Source: Solimonas terrae
Lineage (GTDB): Bacteria > Pseudomonadota > Gammaproteobacteria > Nevskiales > Nevskiaceae
NCBI RefSeq assembly: GCF_011067135.1
Contig: NZ_JAAMOW010000003.1
Location: forward strand, 124,001-188,000
Reading direction: 5' to 3'
Length of the DNA stretch: 64,000 nt
Part shown: in pieces, positions 43,297 through 55,643 of the stretch
How positions within the stretch are numbered: position 1 is the first letter of the stretch
Layout of the letters: each line of letters opens with the position of its first letter
The notes under the pieces: generated by a model
What the model was told of the DNA's origin: nothing
The model's database searches: none
What the model saw: the letters and a program-made list of their open reading frames with translations, nothing else
Made by a program: the position numbers and the translations under genes

Positions 43297-43309
43297 ACCC
43301 TTTCAGGGT
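43297..43309. promoter_or_regulatory. Possible operator ACCCT-TTC-AGGGT
   Basis: A short perfect inverted repeat lies 57 nt upstream of the TetR gene and between it and the divergent CsiV-family gene. TetR regulators often bind such sites near their own promoter. No direct evidence. Confidence 0.35.
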
Positions 43310-43366
43310 AGGAGTTATGAAAATCGATATGCAAAATTGATTTCACTGAGCATTCGACGGACTCTC

Positions 43367-44191
43367 ATGGGCTCGATGTCGGACTACTCGCTGCCGCTGC
43401 CCGAAGGCCTGCGTCACTTCCCGGCGCCGCGGCGCGCGGGTCGGCCGTCGCAGTTCGATCGCCAGGCGATGATCGACGCGGCGCTGCAGATCGGCCTCGA
43501 TCGGGTCACGCTCAAGGCGGTCGCGGAAATCGTCGGCGTGTCGGTCTCGACGCTCTACCGGCAGGTCGGCAGCTGTGACGAGCTGATCCGGCTGGCCGCC
43601 GCCCAGCGCGCCGTGCGCCGGCCGCGTGCCGTGCCGCGCGGCACGCACTGGTCGGAACTGGCGATCCAGCTCGGCCTGAACTTCTACGAATCGTTTGTCA
43701 GCGAGCCGCGCATCATCGCCGAGCTGCTGCGCGGGCGCCTCGGTCCCGATGTCGAAATGGACTTCCTCGAACAGTTTCTGGCCGAGCTGTGCCGCTGCGG
43801 CTTCACGGCCGAGGAAGGGGTGCAGATCTATCGTGCGGTGGCGATGGTGGCGATCGGCGCGGCGGTCGCCAGCACGGCGATGTCGGCCAGCGCCGGGCAC
43901 GGCGAGCCACACGATATCGCCGTCAAACGCGCGCTGGCCGGCCGGCGTGACCATGAACTGCCGCTGCTGCGCTCGGCCCTCGGTCGCTATCTCAATCTTG
44001 AAACGCAGCAGTGGCTGCTGGTCCTGCGCGATCAACTCGAAGGCATTGCCGCGGCGCGCAACGAGCGCCTGCCGGCGTCGATCGGCTTGCCGAAATCCCT
44101 GATTCGACCGCAGCCGGCAGCCAGGCATGCGCGGCACGGCAAGTCGGCACGCGGCGCCTCGCGGCGCCCGGCATCGGCGAGGTCTGCATGA
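43367..44191 (+). CDS. TetR family transcriptional regulator
   Basis: A 274-residue regulator, long for TetR. The N-terminal HTH is clear: MIDAALQIGLDRVTLKAVAE then VGVSVSTLYRQVGSCDELI. The C-terminal region (about 90-230) is the ligand domain and the last 30 residues are basic and disordered. It precedes the DUF1329 and DUF1302 genes and probably controls them. The start could be ATG 43367, ATG 43376 or TTG 43337. Confidence 0.88.
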   Translation: MGSMSDYSLPLPEGLRHFPAPRRAGRPSQFDRQAMIDAALQIGLDRVTLKAVAEIVGVSVSTLYRQVGSCDELIRLAAAQRAVRRPRAVPRGTHWSELAIQLGLNFYESFVSEPRIIAELLRGRLGPDVEMDFLEQFLAELCRCGFTAEEGVQIYRAVAMVAIGAAVASTAMSASAGHGEPHDIAVKRALAGRRDHELPLLRSALGRYLNLETQQWLLVLRDQLEGIAAARNERLPASIGLPKSLIRPQPAARHARHGKSARGASRRPASARSA

Positions 44192-44377
44192 ACGTCGCGA
44201 TGCCGGGGTTTTTCCTTGCCGATGACGTGCCGCGGCACGCCAGCGTGGATTTCCGCGTTCCGATCGACGCAACGGGGCGTGGCATGAGTTGACGCGTCAT
44301 GACCGAGACGCTGTCGGCAATGGATCGCCAGCGCTCATACACAGGCCGATCTCGCGAGTCGGTTCGGAGGAGAAGCG

Positions 44378-45745
44378 ATGAAATTGCAATGGTTGGCCGC
44401 GTTGTCGGCCTTGGCATTGTCGGTTGCCGTGCCGGCGGCGCAGGCCAAGGTTTCGGCCGAAAAGGCGGCCGAGCTGGATGGCCCGAAGTTCACCTGCATC
44501 GGCGCCGAACGCGCCGGCACACCGAGCGGCGTCGCCGCGTATACCGGCAAGTACTTCAAGACCTGGCCGGGCCAGACCAAACCCTACGGCTACGAGCCGG
44601 GGCCATACGCGAGCGAAAAGCCGCTGTTCACGATTACCTCGGCCAACGCCGCCCAGTACGCCGATCACCTGACCGCGGGTGAACAGGCGCTGCTGGCGAA
44701 GTATCCGACGAACTACCGGATGATCGTCTACCCGAGTCATCGCGACTTCCGCTTCGTCGACTGGGCCTGCGACACCGTCAAGAAGAATGCCGTGACGGCG
44801 GAGCTGGTTCACAACGGCATGGGCACCACCGGGTACGGCGGCGCGATTCCGTTTCCGTTTCCGGCGAGCGGCCTGGAGGCGATCTGGAACACGATCAATC
44901 CGCATCGCGCGGAAACCGAGCAGGCGGTCTGCGATATCGCCGATGTCTACGGCAACGGCACGATCGGTTGGGGCCGCAATCGCTTCCGCACGCTGAACCT
45001 GATGAACGGCCCCGGCGACAAGCGCCCTTCGTTCACCGACAAGTTCAACGCGTATTTCTACACCGGTTATCTGTTGCCAGAACGCGACAAGGGCTTCGTC
45101 GCGGTCGGCCGGCAGCCGAACGATTTTTCGACTGGCCAGCTGACCTCCTGGCAGTACCAGCCGGGCATCCGTCGCGTACGGCAAGCACCGGAGGTCTGCT
45201 GCGACTACCCGGTGCCGCCCGCCGGCCTGCGCACGGTCGACGACGACTACGGGTTCAACGGTTCGCCCGAGCGCTATACCTGGAAGCTGATCGGCAAGAA
45301 GGAGATCTATGTTCCGTACGACAACTTCCGGATCAACGATCCATCGCTGAAATACACGGACCTGATCAAGCCCGGCAGCATCAATCCGCAATACGAGCGC
45401 TACGAACTGCACCGCGTCTGGGTCGTCGAAGGCGATCTCAAGGAAGGCGTCCGCCACATCTACAAGAAGCGCACGCTGTATCTCGACGAGGACACCTGGC
45501 TGGCACTGTCGGCCGACAACTACGACGGCCAGGACAAGCTCTGGCGCGTGACGCTGATCAACTACTTCTACTCGCAGGAGTCCGGTACCTGGCATCGCGG
45601 GACCTCGGTCTATCACGACCTCAACGCGGATGCCTACGAGGCCGGATACATGGTCAACGAGGCCGGCGACGACTGGTGGCGTCTCAACCAGCATCTGTCG
45701 CCGTCGATTTTCAGCGCCGAATCGATCGCCCGCGGCGGCCATTGA
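44378..45745 (+). CDS. DUF1329 family exported protein
   Basis: A 455-residue protein with a signal peptide (MKLQWLAALSALALSVAVPA). Family features include PSHRDFRFVDW, GAIPFPFPASGLEAIWN and YTWKLIGKKEIYVPYDN. DUF1329 proteins have an LolA/LolB-like fold and nearly always sit next to a DUF1302 gene, as here. A GGAGGAG ribosome site precedes the ATG. The pair is thought to move hydrophobic compounds across the envelope, but this is not proven. Confidence 0.92.
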   Translation: MKLQWLAALSALALSVAVPAAQAKVSAEKAAELDGPKFTCIGAERAGTPSGVAAYTGKYFKTWPGQTKPYGYEPGPYASEKPLFTITSANAAQYADHLTAGEQALLAKYPTNYRMIVYPSHRDFRFVDWACDTVKKNAVTAELVHNGMGTTGYGGAIPFPFPASGLEAIWNTINPHRAETEQAVCDIADVYGNGTIGWGRNRFRTLNLMNGPGDKRPSFTDKFNAYFYTGYLLPERDKGFVAVGRQPNDFSTGQLTSWQYQPGIRRVRQAPEVCCDYPVPPAGLRTVDDDYGFNGSPERYTWKLIGKKEIYVPYDNFRINDPSLKYTDLIKPGSINPQYERYELHRVWVVEGDLKEGVRHIYKKRTLYLDEDTWLALSADNYDGQDKLWRVTLINYFYSQESGTWHRGTSVYHDLNADAYEAGYMVNEAGDDWWRLNQHLSPSIFSAESIARGGH

Positions 45746-45870
45746 TCGACCGTGATTGTTGGGGGCGGAGCGGTCGCGCACATCGCCATGGTGTGCGCGG
45801 CCGTGATCCGCAGACCGCGCCGCCATCGACAACGAAGCCTGGCGACGCAGCTGAGCGGGGGAGAAGGACA

Positions 45871-47790
45871 ATGCACAATCAAAATGCAGGGTGGCGTGCG
45901 CCGATCCGGCGCGCGGGTGCGGCGACGGCGCTGCTGTTTGCCGTCGGACTGTCGGCGAGCGCGAACGCCAGCTCGTTCGATGTATTCGGTGTCGATGGCA
46001 GCTTCAAGCTGACCACCAGTTACGGTGTCGGCATTCGCACCGAGAAGCAGGCCAAGGCGCTGATCGACGGGCCGATCGATCCGTTCGTGATCGATCTGTC
46101 CGGTGCCGCGGACGGCGCCGCGTTCCTGCACACCGGCTTGCCGACGACCATCAATTCCGACGACGGCAATCGCAATTTCGATCGCGGCAGCCTCGTCAAC
46201 AACCGCATCAGCGCGCTCGGCGAACTGCAGCTCAACTACGACAATTACGGCGCGGTGTTCAGCGGCGATGCGTTCTACGACTGGGTCTATCACGAAAGCA
46301 ACGACAACGATTCGCCGGATACCATCAACAAGACCGGCTCGGTCAATCACTTCACCCGCCAGGCGCGGCATTTCGACGGACAGCGCGTGCGTCTGCTCGA
46401 AGCCTATGCCTTCGGCGACTGGGATCTCGCCGATACCATGCATCTCAACCTGCGTGCCGGCCGCCAGTTGGTGGCCTGGGGAGAGAGTCTGTTCTTCTCC
46501 GGCATCGCGCTCGCGCAAGGTCGTGCCGATGCGACCAAGGCGATCGTGCCGGGCGCCGAGGTCAAGGAAATCCTGCTGCCGACCAATCAGATCTCGCTGA
46601 ATTTCGGCCTCACGTCCAATCTGAGTCTGCTCGGCTACTACAAGCTGGAATTCGCCGAGACCGAAATCTTTCCGGTCGGCGACTTCTTCTCGCCGACCGA
46701 CGCGATCGGCCCCGGCGGCAGCTTTGTCTACGGCTCGGTCAACCCGCTGGCGCTGAACAGCTGCACCGGCGTGCTGACTTCGCTGATCGCCGGTATCCCG
46801 GCGCTCGGGCCGACGCTCGGCAATCTGCTGGGTGCCGCCAACGTCAATCCGGACAACCTGTGCATGCTCAACGGCCTCGGCGAAACCCTGGTCGACGCGC
46901 CGCCCTATGTCATCCCGACACGCGGCAAGGACATCCGGCCCAGCGATTACGGTCAGTACGGCGTCGGCATGCGCTATCAGCTCGACGAAGGCGTGGTCGG
47001 CGCGTACTACCTGCGCTATGCCGACAGCAATCCGACCGTGCAGCTCAACTTCGGCTACTCGTCGTTCTCCGACAATCCGCTGCTGAAGGGCGTGCTGACG
47101 ACGCAACTGTTCGGGCAACAGACGCCGACCAGTTACCAGGTCAAGTACTACGGCGGCATCGACATGTACGCGCTGAGCTATTCGACCCTGCTCGGCCCGG
47201 TCAATGTCGCCGGCGAGGCATCGTTCCGGCACGGCATCGATACCGCTGCGCAAGCGATCGTCTCCGGTGTGCTGACGCCGATCTTCACGCGCGCCGACAT
47301 CGGCCAGGCGCAGGTGTCCGCCATTTACGCGACCAATCCGGGCTTGCTGTTCGACGACATTGCGCTGGTCGGCGAGGCCGGCATTGTCCATGTGTTCAAT
47401 GTCGACAAGCTCGAAGCGCGGCCCGGTCTGTTTCCGGTCGGCGACGGTGACAAGCCGTTCTACAGCCGCACGTCCTACGCATTCCAGACGCTGATGATTC
47501 CGACCCGGCGCAACGCGTTTCCGGGCTGGAATCTGTCGGTGCCGATTTCGTTCGGCATGCTCGTGAAAGGCACGCCTGCGATGGCGGGCGCCTTCGGCGC
47601 GCTGTACGGCGACGGCGACACGCGCCTCAGCGTCGGCGTAACGGCGGACAGCATCAACAGCCTGACCGTCGGCGTCGCGTACAACATGTTCTTCGGTGAC
47701 GCCAGCAAGACGATCGGCCACAGCACGCTGCCGGCCAATCCGTTCGTCGATCACGACTATGCGACCTTCAACGTCAAGTACAGCTTCTGA
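45871..47790 (+). CDS. DUF1302 family outer-membrane protein
   Basis: A 639-residue protein with a signal peptide (MHNQNAGWRAPIRRAGAATA onward) and a beta-barrel-like body of alternating strands ending in the aromatic C-terminus FNVKYSF, typical of outer-membrane barrels. The segments GRQLVAWGESLFFSG and GMRYQLDEGVVGAYYLRYAD are family-like. The ATG at 45871 has AAGGA just upstream. It is co-directional with DUF1329 across a 125-nt gap. Confidence 0.9.
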   Translation: MHNQNAGWRAPIRRAGAATALLFAVGLSASANASSFDVFGVDGSFKLTTSYGVGIRTEKQAKALIDGPIDPFVIDLSGAADGAAFLHTGLPTTINSDDGNRNFDRGSLVNNRISALGELQLNYDNYGAVFSGDAFYDWVYHESNDNDSPDTINKTGSVNHFTRQARHFDGQRVRLLEAYAFGDWDLADTMHLNLRAGRQLVAWGESLFFSGIALAQGRADATKAIVPGAEVKEILLPTNQISLNFGLTSNLSLLGYYKLEFAETEIFPVGDFFSPTDAIGPGGSFVYGSVNPLALNSCTGVLTSLIAGIPALGPTLGNLLGAANVNPDNLCMLNGLGETLVDAPPYVIPTRGKDIRPSDYGQYGVGMRYQLDEGVVGAYYLRYADSNPTVQLNFGYSSFSDNPLLKGVLTTQLFGQQTPTSYQVKYYGGIDMYALSYSTLLGPVNVAGEASFRHGIDTAAQAIVSGVLTPIFTRADIGQAQVSAIYATNPGLLFDDIALVGEAGIVHVFNVDKLEARPGLFPVGDGDKPFYSRTSYAFQTLMIPTRRNAFPGWNLSVPISFGMLVKGTPAMAGAFGALYGDGDTRLSVGVTADSINSLTVGVAYNMFFGDASKTIGHSTLPANPFVDHDYATFNVKYSF

Positions 47791-48280
47791 GGCGGCGCGG
47801 CACGACGCGCCGGGTGGCGGTGCATCCGCTCGGCGTACTCGGCATGATCGATCGCGCGCGAGGTATTCGCCGGTTCGGGCGGCGACGGCAGCGGAATTCG
47901 ACGGCGTCGGCTGCCGCTATCTCGAGGATTGCGCCGAAGCTTTGCCTTGGTCGGCGGGCGTGAAATTCAGTGGCGCGAAGCCGTACGCGTTGGATTGCGA
48001 ACATGCCGACCGCGTCTGGGCGCTGAGCGAACACTCGATCGAGGCGCGGCTCTGAACGGGCGGCATGCAGCGAGCGTCATCGCCGCGACCCGCACGGCGC
48101 AAACGCGGCGTTCAGGTGTTTGCACCTTGCCTGCAAGGGGCCGCTCAGGGAGCTTCTCAACAAGTCCGTTATCGCCGGGCGGAAAAGCGGCGGCGGCGAT
48201 CCCGATGCACAGTTTGCGCAGGGAACCGCCGGATGGCGTCGCCGCCTTCGGTGCCTCGCGATGACGAAGCGGGTTGTTCT
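47791..48280. other. Gap with SDR remnant and repeat-like sequence
   Basis: 490 nt without an intact gene. The first half holds a fragment of a short-chain dehydrogenase (separate entry). The second half, about 48056-48280, contains repeat-like sequence with stem-forming GGCGGCG blocks (for example near 48180 and 48235) and no domain-bearing frame. Confidence 0.6.
47903..48055 (+). pseudogene. C-terminal remnant of a short-chain dehydrogenase/reductase
   Basis: About 50 codons read GCRYLEDCAEALPW, then GAKPYALDCEHADRVWALSE, ending in a stop. This pattern (G-R/K-Y-F/L-E-D-C near the end, then YALD-x3-A-x-R-x-W-x-L-S-E) is the usual tail of SDR enzymes. Upstream in the same frame there is no Rossmann core, only low-complexity sequence, so the rest of the gene is lost. 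SDR genes are common beside DUF1302/DUF1329 pairs. Confidence 0.6.
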
Positions 48281-51700
<3,420 letters not shown>

Positions 51701-51859
51701 GTCGCGTTGCCGGGATGCGAACAGCAAAACCACCCGCGACGCCGACGCGTCCCGGGGATATAGTGAATGGCGCTGCGCAGTTCGCCGCAGCGCGCTCATT
51801 ATCTCACGGGATGCGCGGCCGCCGGTGTCGCACTCGTGGCCACGCTCGCGGAGTCGGAA

Positions 51860-53239
51860 ATGAAGTGCTTGCACTTGCTGTTGCTGGCGGTCCTGCTGCC
51901 GGTCTGCGGACAGGGGCAGGCCGCTGATGCGACGCTGCAGAAACTGCAGGCGAAGATCGCCGACGATCCGTACTCCGAATATCTGGTGACGACGCTGGTC
52001 AACGAGGTCGGACCGCGTTTCGCCGGCTCCGACGGTTACGAGCACGCCGTGATCTGGGCGCTGCAGAAACTGCAGGCTGCCGGCCTCAAGAACGTGCATG
52101 CCGAGCCGGTGATCCTGCCGCGCTGGGTGCGGGGTCGCAGCGAAGTCAGCCTGGAAGTCTCCAGCGTCGACAACGTGCCGCTGGCGGCGGCGGCGATCGG
52201 CGGCAGCGTCGGGACGGATGCGCAAGGCATCGAGGCGGAGGTCGTGCGCGTCGAGTCGCTGGACCAGCTTCGTCAGCTGACGACGGCGCAGGTGCGCGGT
52301 CGTATCGTGTTCATCGACCAGCGCATCCAGCCGAGCAGGGACGCCTCGACCTACGTGGCGGCCTATCCGGTGCGCAAGTACGCGCCGGCCGAGGCCGGGC
52401 GCAAGGGCGCCGCAGCGATCCTGATCCGTTCCTTGAGCACCGCGCAGGACGACGTTCCGCATACCGGCGATCTGGACTACGGCGACGCACCGAAGATTCC
52501 GGCGCTGGCGCTGTCCAATGTCGCGGCCGACCGGTTGTCCGCCGTCGTGCGTGCCGGCGGCGCGACGGTGACGATCAAGCTCGACACGCGCGAACTGGGT
52601 GCCGTCTACAGCGCCTATGTGGTCGCCGACGTGCCCGGCCAGACCGACGAGATCGTCCTGCTCGGCGCGCACCTCGATTCCTGGGACATCACGCCGGGGG
52701 CCGAAGACGACGGTGCCGGTGTCGCCATCGTCACGGGCGCGGCACGCGCGATACTCCGCCATGCGAAGAAGCCGAAACGGACGATACGTGTCGTGCTGTA
52801 TGCCGACGAGGAATTCGGCGAGATCGGTGCCCGCGCCTATGCCGATGCGCACGCCGCCGAGCTGGGCCGACATGTGCTGGCGATGGAAGCCGACGGCGGC
52901 TCCGGGCCGGTGTGGCGTCTCGACAGCAAACTGCCGGATGTGGGCGCGCCATTCCGTCTCGCCCTGCTCGATGCGCTGAAGCCGTTCGGGATCGCCGACG
53001 GTTCACACGACGGCGGCGGCGGCAGTGACATCAAGCCGCTGATGATGCAGGGCGTGCCCGTGCTGGGACCGCGGCAGGACATGTCGCGCTACTTCGACGT
53101 GCATCATTCGGCGGCCGACACGCTCGACCATCTCGATCGCGCCGGCCTGCGTCAGAATGTCGCGGTCTATGCGAGCGCAGCATGGCTGGCGGCGAACTGG
53201 CCGGGATCGTTGGGGCGTCTGCCACCGACGATGCCCTGA
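51860..53239 (+). CDS. Secreted M28 peptidase of carboxypeptidase Q type
   Basis: A 459-residue peptidase with a signal peptide (MKCLHLLLLAVLLPVCGQGQ). A PA-domain insertion is followed by the M28 core. Zinc motifs are GAHLDSWDITPGAEDDGAG, ADEEFGEIGARAY, AMEADGG and VHHSAADTLDHLD. The ATG at 51860 follows CGGAGTCGGA. It is divergent from mfd and differs from the M28 protein at 6428. Confidence 0.92.
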   Translation: MKCLHLLLLAVLLPVCGQGQAADATLQKLQAKIADDPYSEYLVTTLVNEVGPRFAGSDGYEHAVIWALQKLQAAGLKNVHAEPVILPRWVRGRSEVSLEVSSVDNVPLAAAAIGGSVGTDAQGIEAEVVRVESLDQLRQLTTAQVRGRIVFIDQRIQPSRDASTYVAAYPVRKYAPAEAGRKGAAAILIRSLSTAQDDVPHTGDLDYGDAPKIPALALSNVAADRLSAVVRAGGATVTIKLDTRELGAVYSAYVVADVPGQTDEIVLLGAHLDSWDITPGAEDDGAGVAIVTGAARAILRHAKKPKRTIRVVLYADEEFGEIGARAYADAHAAELGRHVLAMEADGGSGPVWRLDSKLPDVGAPFRLALLDALKPFGIADGSHDGGGGSDIKPLMMQGVPVLGPRQDMSRYFDVHHSAADTLDHLDRAGLRQNVAVYASAAWLAANWPGSLGRLPPTMP

Positions 53240-53287
53240 AGCGAGCAGCGGCGACCGTGCGCGGACCGTGGCGCCGCGGCGCGGCGA

Positions 53288-53491
53288 TCAGCGGTGGAAA
53301 TGCAGCGGCTGTTCGGTTCTGCCTGTCGGCGACGGCGGCGTGCTGCAGCTTCCGCAGGCATCGCAGCTTGAACATCCGCCGCTCTTCGTCGCCGTGCCGC
53401 GTTGCGGCAGGAAGCGGCGCGCCAGATTCCAGCCGCTGAAGCCGACGGCGCCGGCGACGATCAGGAACTCGACGATGTGATAGGCGATCAC
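53288..53491 (-). CDS. FeoB-associated Cys-rich membrane protein
   Basis: A 67-residue protein with one membrane helix (IVEFLIVAGAVGFSGWNLA) and a Cys-rich tail (GGCSSCDACGSC). GTG at 53491 overlaps the feoB stop (GTGA), so the two are coupled. It occupies the position where FeoC lies in enteric bacteria; similar Cys-rich FeoB partners exist in other phyla. It could handle iron or sense the redox state, but this is unproven. Confidence 0.8.
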   Translation of the reverse strand: MIAYHIVEFLIVAGAVGFSGWNLARRFLPQRGTATKSGGCSSCDACGSCSTPPSPTGRTEQPLHFHR

Positions 53492-55323
53492 GACCACAGA
53501 CTCGCGATGCGGAAAGTGACGAACGCACCGGCGTAGGCGAGCGCGAACAGGTAGCCGGCAGCGATCGCGACGATCTTCCACGAGCCGGTCTCGCGGCGGA
53601 TGATCGCCAGCGTCGACAGGCACTGCGGCGCGAACACGTACCAGGCCAGCAGCGACAGGGCGGTGGCCAGCGACCACTGATGCGCGATCATCGGCCCGAG
53701 CTGGGTGGCAACCGCATCGTCGCTGCCGGACATCGCGTAGACGGTGCCGAGTGCGGAGACCGCGACCTCGCGTGCGGCCAGGCCGGGAATCAGGGCGACG
53801 CAGATCTGCCAGCCGAAGCCGATCGGTGCGAACAGCGGCTGCATGAAGTGGCCGATGCGGCCGGCGAGGCTGTAGTTGATCGCCGGCAGTGCGGCGTCGA
53901 CCGGTGCCGCCGGAAAACTCGACAGGAACCACAGCAGAATGATCAGCGTCAGGATGATGCCGCCGACGCGCTTGAGGAAGATTTCCGCACGCTCCTTGAG
54001 GCCGATCGCGATGTCGCGTGGATTCGGAATGCGATACGACGGCAGTTCCATCAGCAGCGCGTGTTCGCTCTTGTCCTTGCGCAGGCGCTTGATCACCGAT
54101 GCGACGGTCAGTGCCGACGTGACGCCGGCGAAATAAAGCCCGAACAGAACGATGCCCTGCAGATTGAACAGGCCCCAGACCGTGCGCTGCGGAATGAACG
54201 CGGCGATCAGCAGCGTATAGACCGGCAGCCGTGCCGAGCAGGTCATCAGCGGCGCGACGAGGATCGTCGTCAGACGGTCGCGCGGGTCCTGGATGCTGCG
54301 TGTCGCCATGATGCCGGGGATCGCGCAGGCGAAGCTCGACAGCAGCGGGATGAACGCGCGCCCGGTCAGGCCGGCCTTGAACATCAGGCGGTCGAGCAGG
54401 AACGCGGCGCGCGGCAGATAGCCCGACTCTTCGAGCACGAGGATGAACAGGAACAGGATCAGGATCTGCGGCAGGAACACCAGAACGCTGCCGAGGCCCG
54501 AAAACACGCCGTTGACCAGCAGGCTCTTCAATGCGCCGTCCGGCAGCGATTGCGTGGCCAGCGCGCCGAGCGCGGCGATGCCGGCGCCGATCCCGTCCAT
54601 CAGCGGCTGTGCCCACGAGAACACCGCCTGGAAGATCAGGAACATCAGCACCGCGAGGATCGCCAGGCCGAAGACCGGATGCAGGGTGATGCGATCCAGC
54701 GCGTCGTCGACGCTGCCGGTGCGGCTCGGCATCGTCACGGTGGCCGCCAGCAGCGCACGCACTGCGATGTGCAGGTCGTGATCGGTGGTGACGGTCGGCG
54801 CCGGCGGCAGATCCTGCCGGTCGAGCCGGGCGATCAGGGCGGCGGCACCGTCGCGCCGCACGGCGACGGTCTCGATGACCGGAATGCCGAGCTGGCGCTG
54901 CAGTTCGGCGACGTCGATGCGCACGCCGCGCCTGGCGGCCGCGTCCATCATGTTCAGGGCCAGCACCATCGGCCGGCCGAGCCGCTGCACTTCAAGCACG
55001 AAGCGCAGATGCAGTCGCAGGTTGGTGGCGTCGGCCACGCAGACGATCAGGTCCGGAGCCGCTTCACCCGGGTACCGGCCGTGGCAGACGTCGCGCGTGA
55101 TCACCTCGTCGGGGCTCGCCGCATCGAAGCTGTAGGCACCCGGCAGATCGAGCAGCTGCAGCACGCGACCGGACGGCGTCAGCACCCGACCTTCCTTGCG
55201 CTCGACGGTGACGCCGGCGTAGTTGGCGACCTTCTGACGGCTGCCGGTCAGCTGATTGAACAGCGCGGTCTTGCCGCAGTTCGGATTGCCGACCAGCGCG
55301 ATGCGCAGCGCCGCCGTGCTCAT
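53488..55323 (-). CDS. feoB: Ferrous iron transporter FeoB
   Basis: A 611-residue inner-membrane Fe(II) transporter with an N-terminal G domain: G1 GNPNCGKTALFNQLTG, switch region YAGVTVERKEG and G4 ALNMMD. This is followed by a helical membrane domain including PLLSSFACAIPGIMATR and GLAAREVAVSALGTVY. It is shorter than E. coli FeoB (773 residues) but fits the compact bacterial forms. The start overlaps the feoA stop (ATGA). Confidence 0.96.
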   Translation of the reverse strand: MSTAALRIALVGNPNCGKTALFNQLTGSRQKVANYAGVTVERKEGRVLTPSGRVLQLLDLPGAYSFDAASPDEVITRDVCHGRYPGEAAPDLIVCVADATNLRLHLRFVLEVQRLGRPMVLALNMMDAAARRGVRIDVAELQRQLGIPVIETVAVRRDGAAALIARLDRQDLPPAPTVTTDHDLHIAVRALLAATVTMPSRTGSVDDALDRITLHPVFGLAILAVLMFLIFQAVFSWAQPLMDGIGAGIAALGALATQSLPDGALKSLLVNGVFSGLGSVLVFLPQILILFLFILVLEESGYLPRAAFLLDRLMFKAGLTGRAFIPLLSSFACAIPGIMATRSIQDPRDRLTTILVAPLMTCSARLPVYTLLIAAFIPQRTVWGLFNLQGIVLFGLYFAGVTSALTVASVIKRLRKDKSEHALLMELPSYRIPNPRDIAIGLKERAEIFLKRVGGIILTLIILLWFLSSFPAAPVDAALPAINYSLAGRIGHFMQPLFAPIGFGWQICVALIPGLAAREVAVSALGTVYAMSGSDDAVATQLGPMIAHQWSLATALSLLAWYVFAPQCLSTLAIIRRETGSWKIVAIAAGYLFALAYAGAFVTFRIASLWS

Positions 55324-55562
55324 GCGGCCTCCGGCGTGACCTGCACGCGTGCCGCTTCGGCGCGACGCAGCGCGAAGCGTGTATAGCCGATCTGCACCAG
55401 CATCGGATCGCGCTGCACCGGTCCGTGCGCGACGATCTTCACCAGCTCGCCCGCGACGAAGCCGAGATCACGCAGGCGGCGCGCGATCGGATCGGCAGCG
55501 CCGGCGTCTTCCACCGCGGTGACGGTGGCGACGATGTGATGGCCCAGTTCGGAAAGACGCAT
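55320..55562 (-). CDS. feoA: FeoA domain protein
   Basis: An 80-residue cytoplasmic SH3-like protein with IARRLRDLGFVAGELVKIV and a final FALRRAEAARVQV strand. FeoA supports FeoB function. It is the first gene of feoAB plus the Cys-rich gene, with a Fur-like site just upstream. Confidence 0.93.
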   Translation of the reverse strand: MRLSELGHHIVATVTAVEDAGAADPIARRLRDLGFVAGELVKIVAHGPVQRDPMLVQIGYTRFALRRAEAARVQVTPEAA

Positions 55563-55583
55563 GCCGGTGACGAGAACAGGAGT

Positions 55584-55602
55584 GAAGATGAGAATCGTTA
55601 TC
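55584..55602. promoter_or_regulatory. Fur-box-like site upstream of feoA
   Basis: On the minus strand it reads GATAACGATTCTCATCTTC, matching 14 of 19 positions of the consensus GATAATGATAATCATTATC. It lies 22 nt before the feoA start, a suitable place for iron repression. Confidence 0.65.
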
Positions 55603-55643
55603 CTATCACGCGTCTTGGTTCCGCTGGGGCCGCCCGTCTGCCG

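Noticed and set aside
44188-44295. 34-codon ORF starting on the TetR stop (ATGA)
   Set aside because: Only the overlap supports it; no ribosome site, no recognised sequence, and it could be chance.
51701-52873. Upstream in-frame extension of mfd by 391 codons on the minus strand
   Set aside because: It is antisense to the secreted M28 peptidase gene, Arg/His-rich and unlike Mfd; the family N-terminus begins at ATG 51700.
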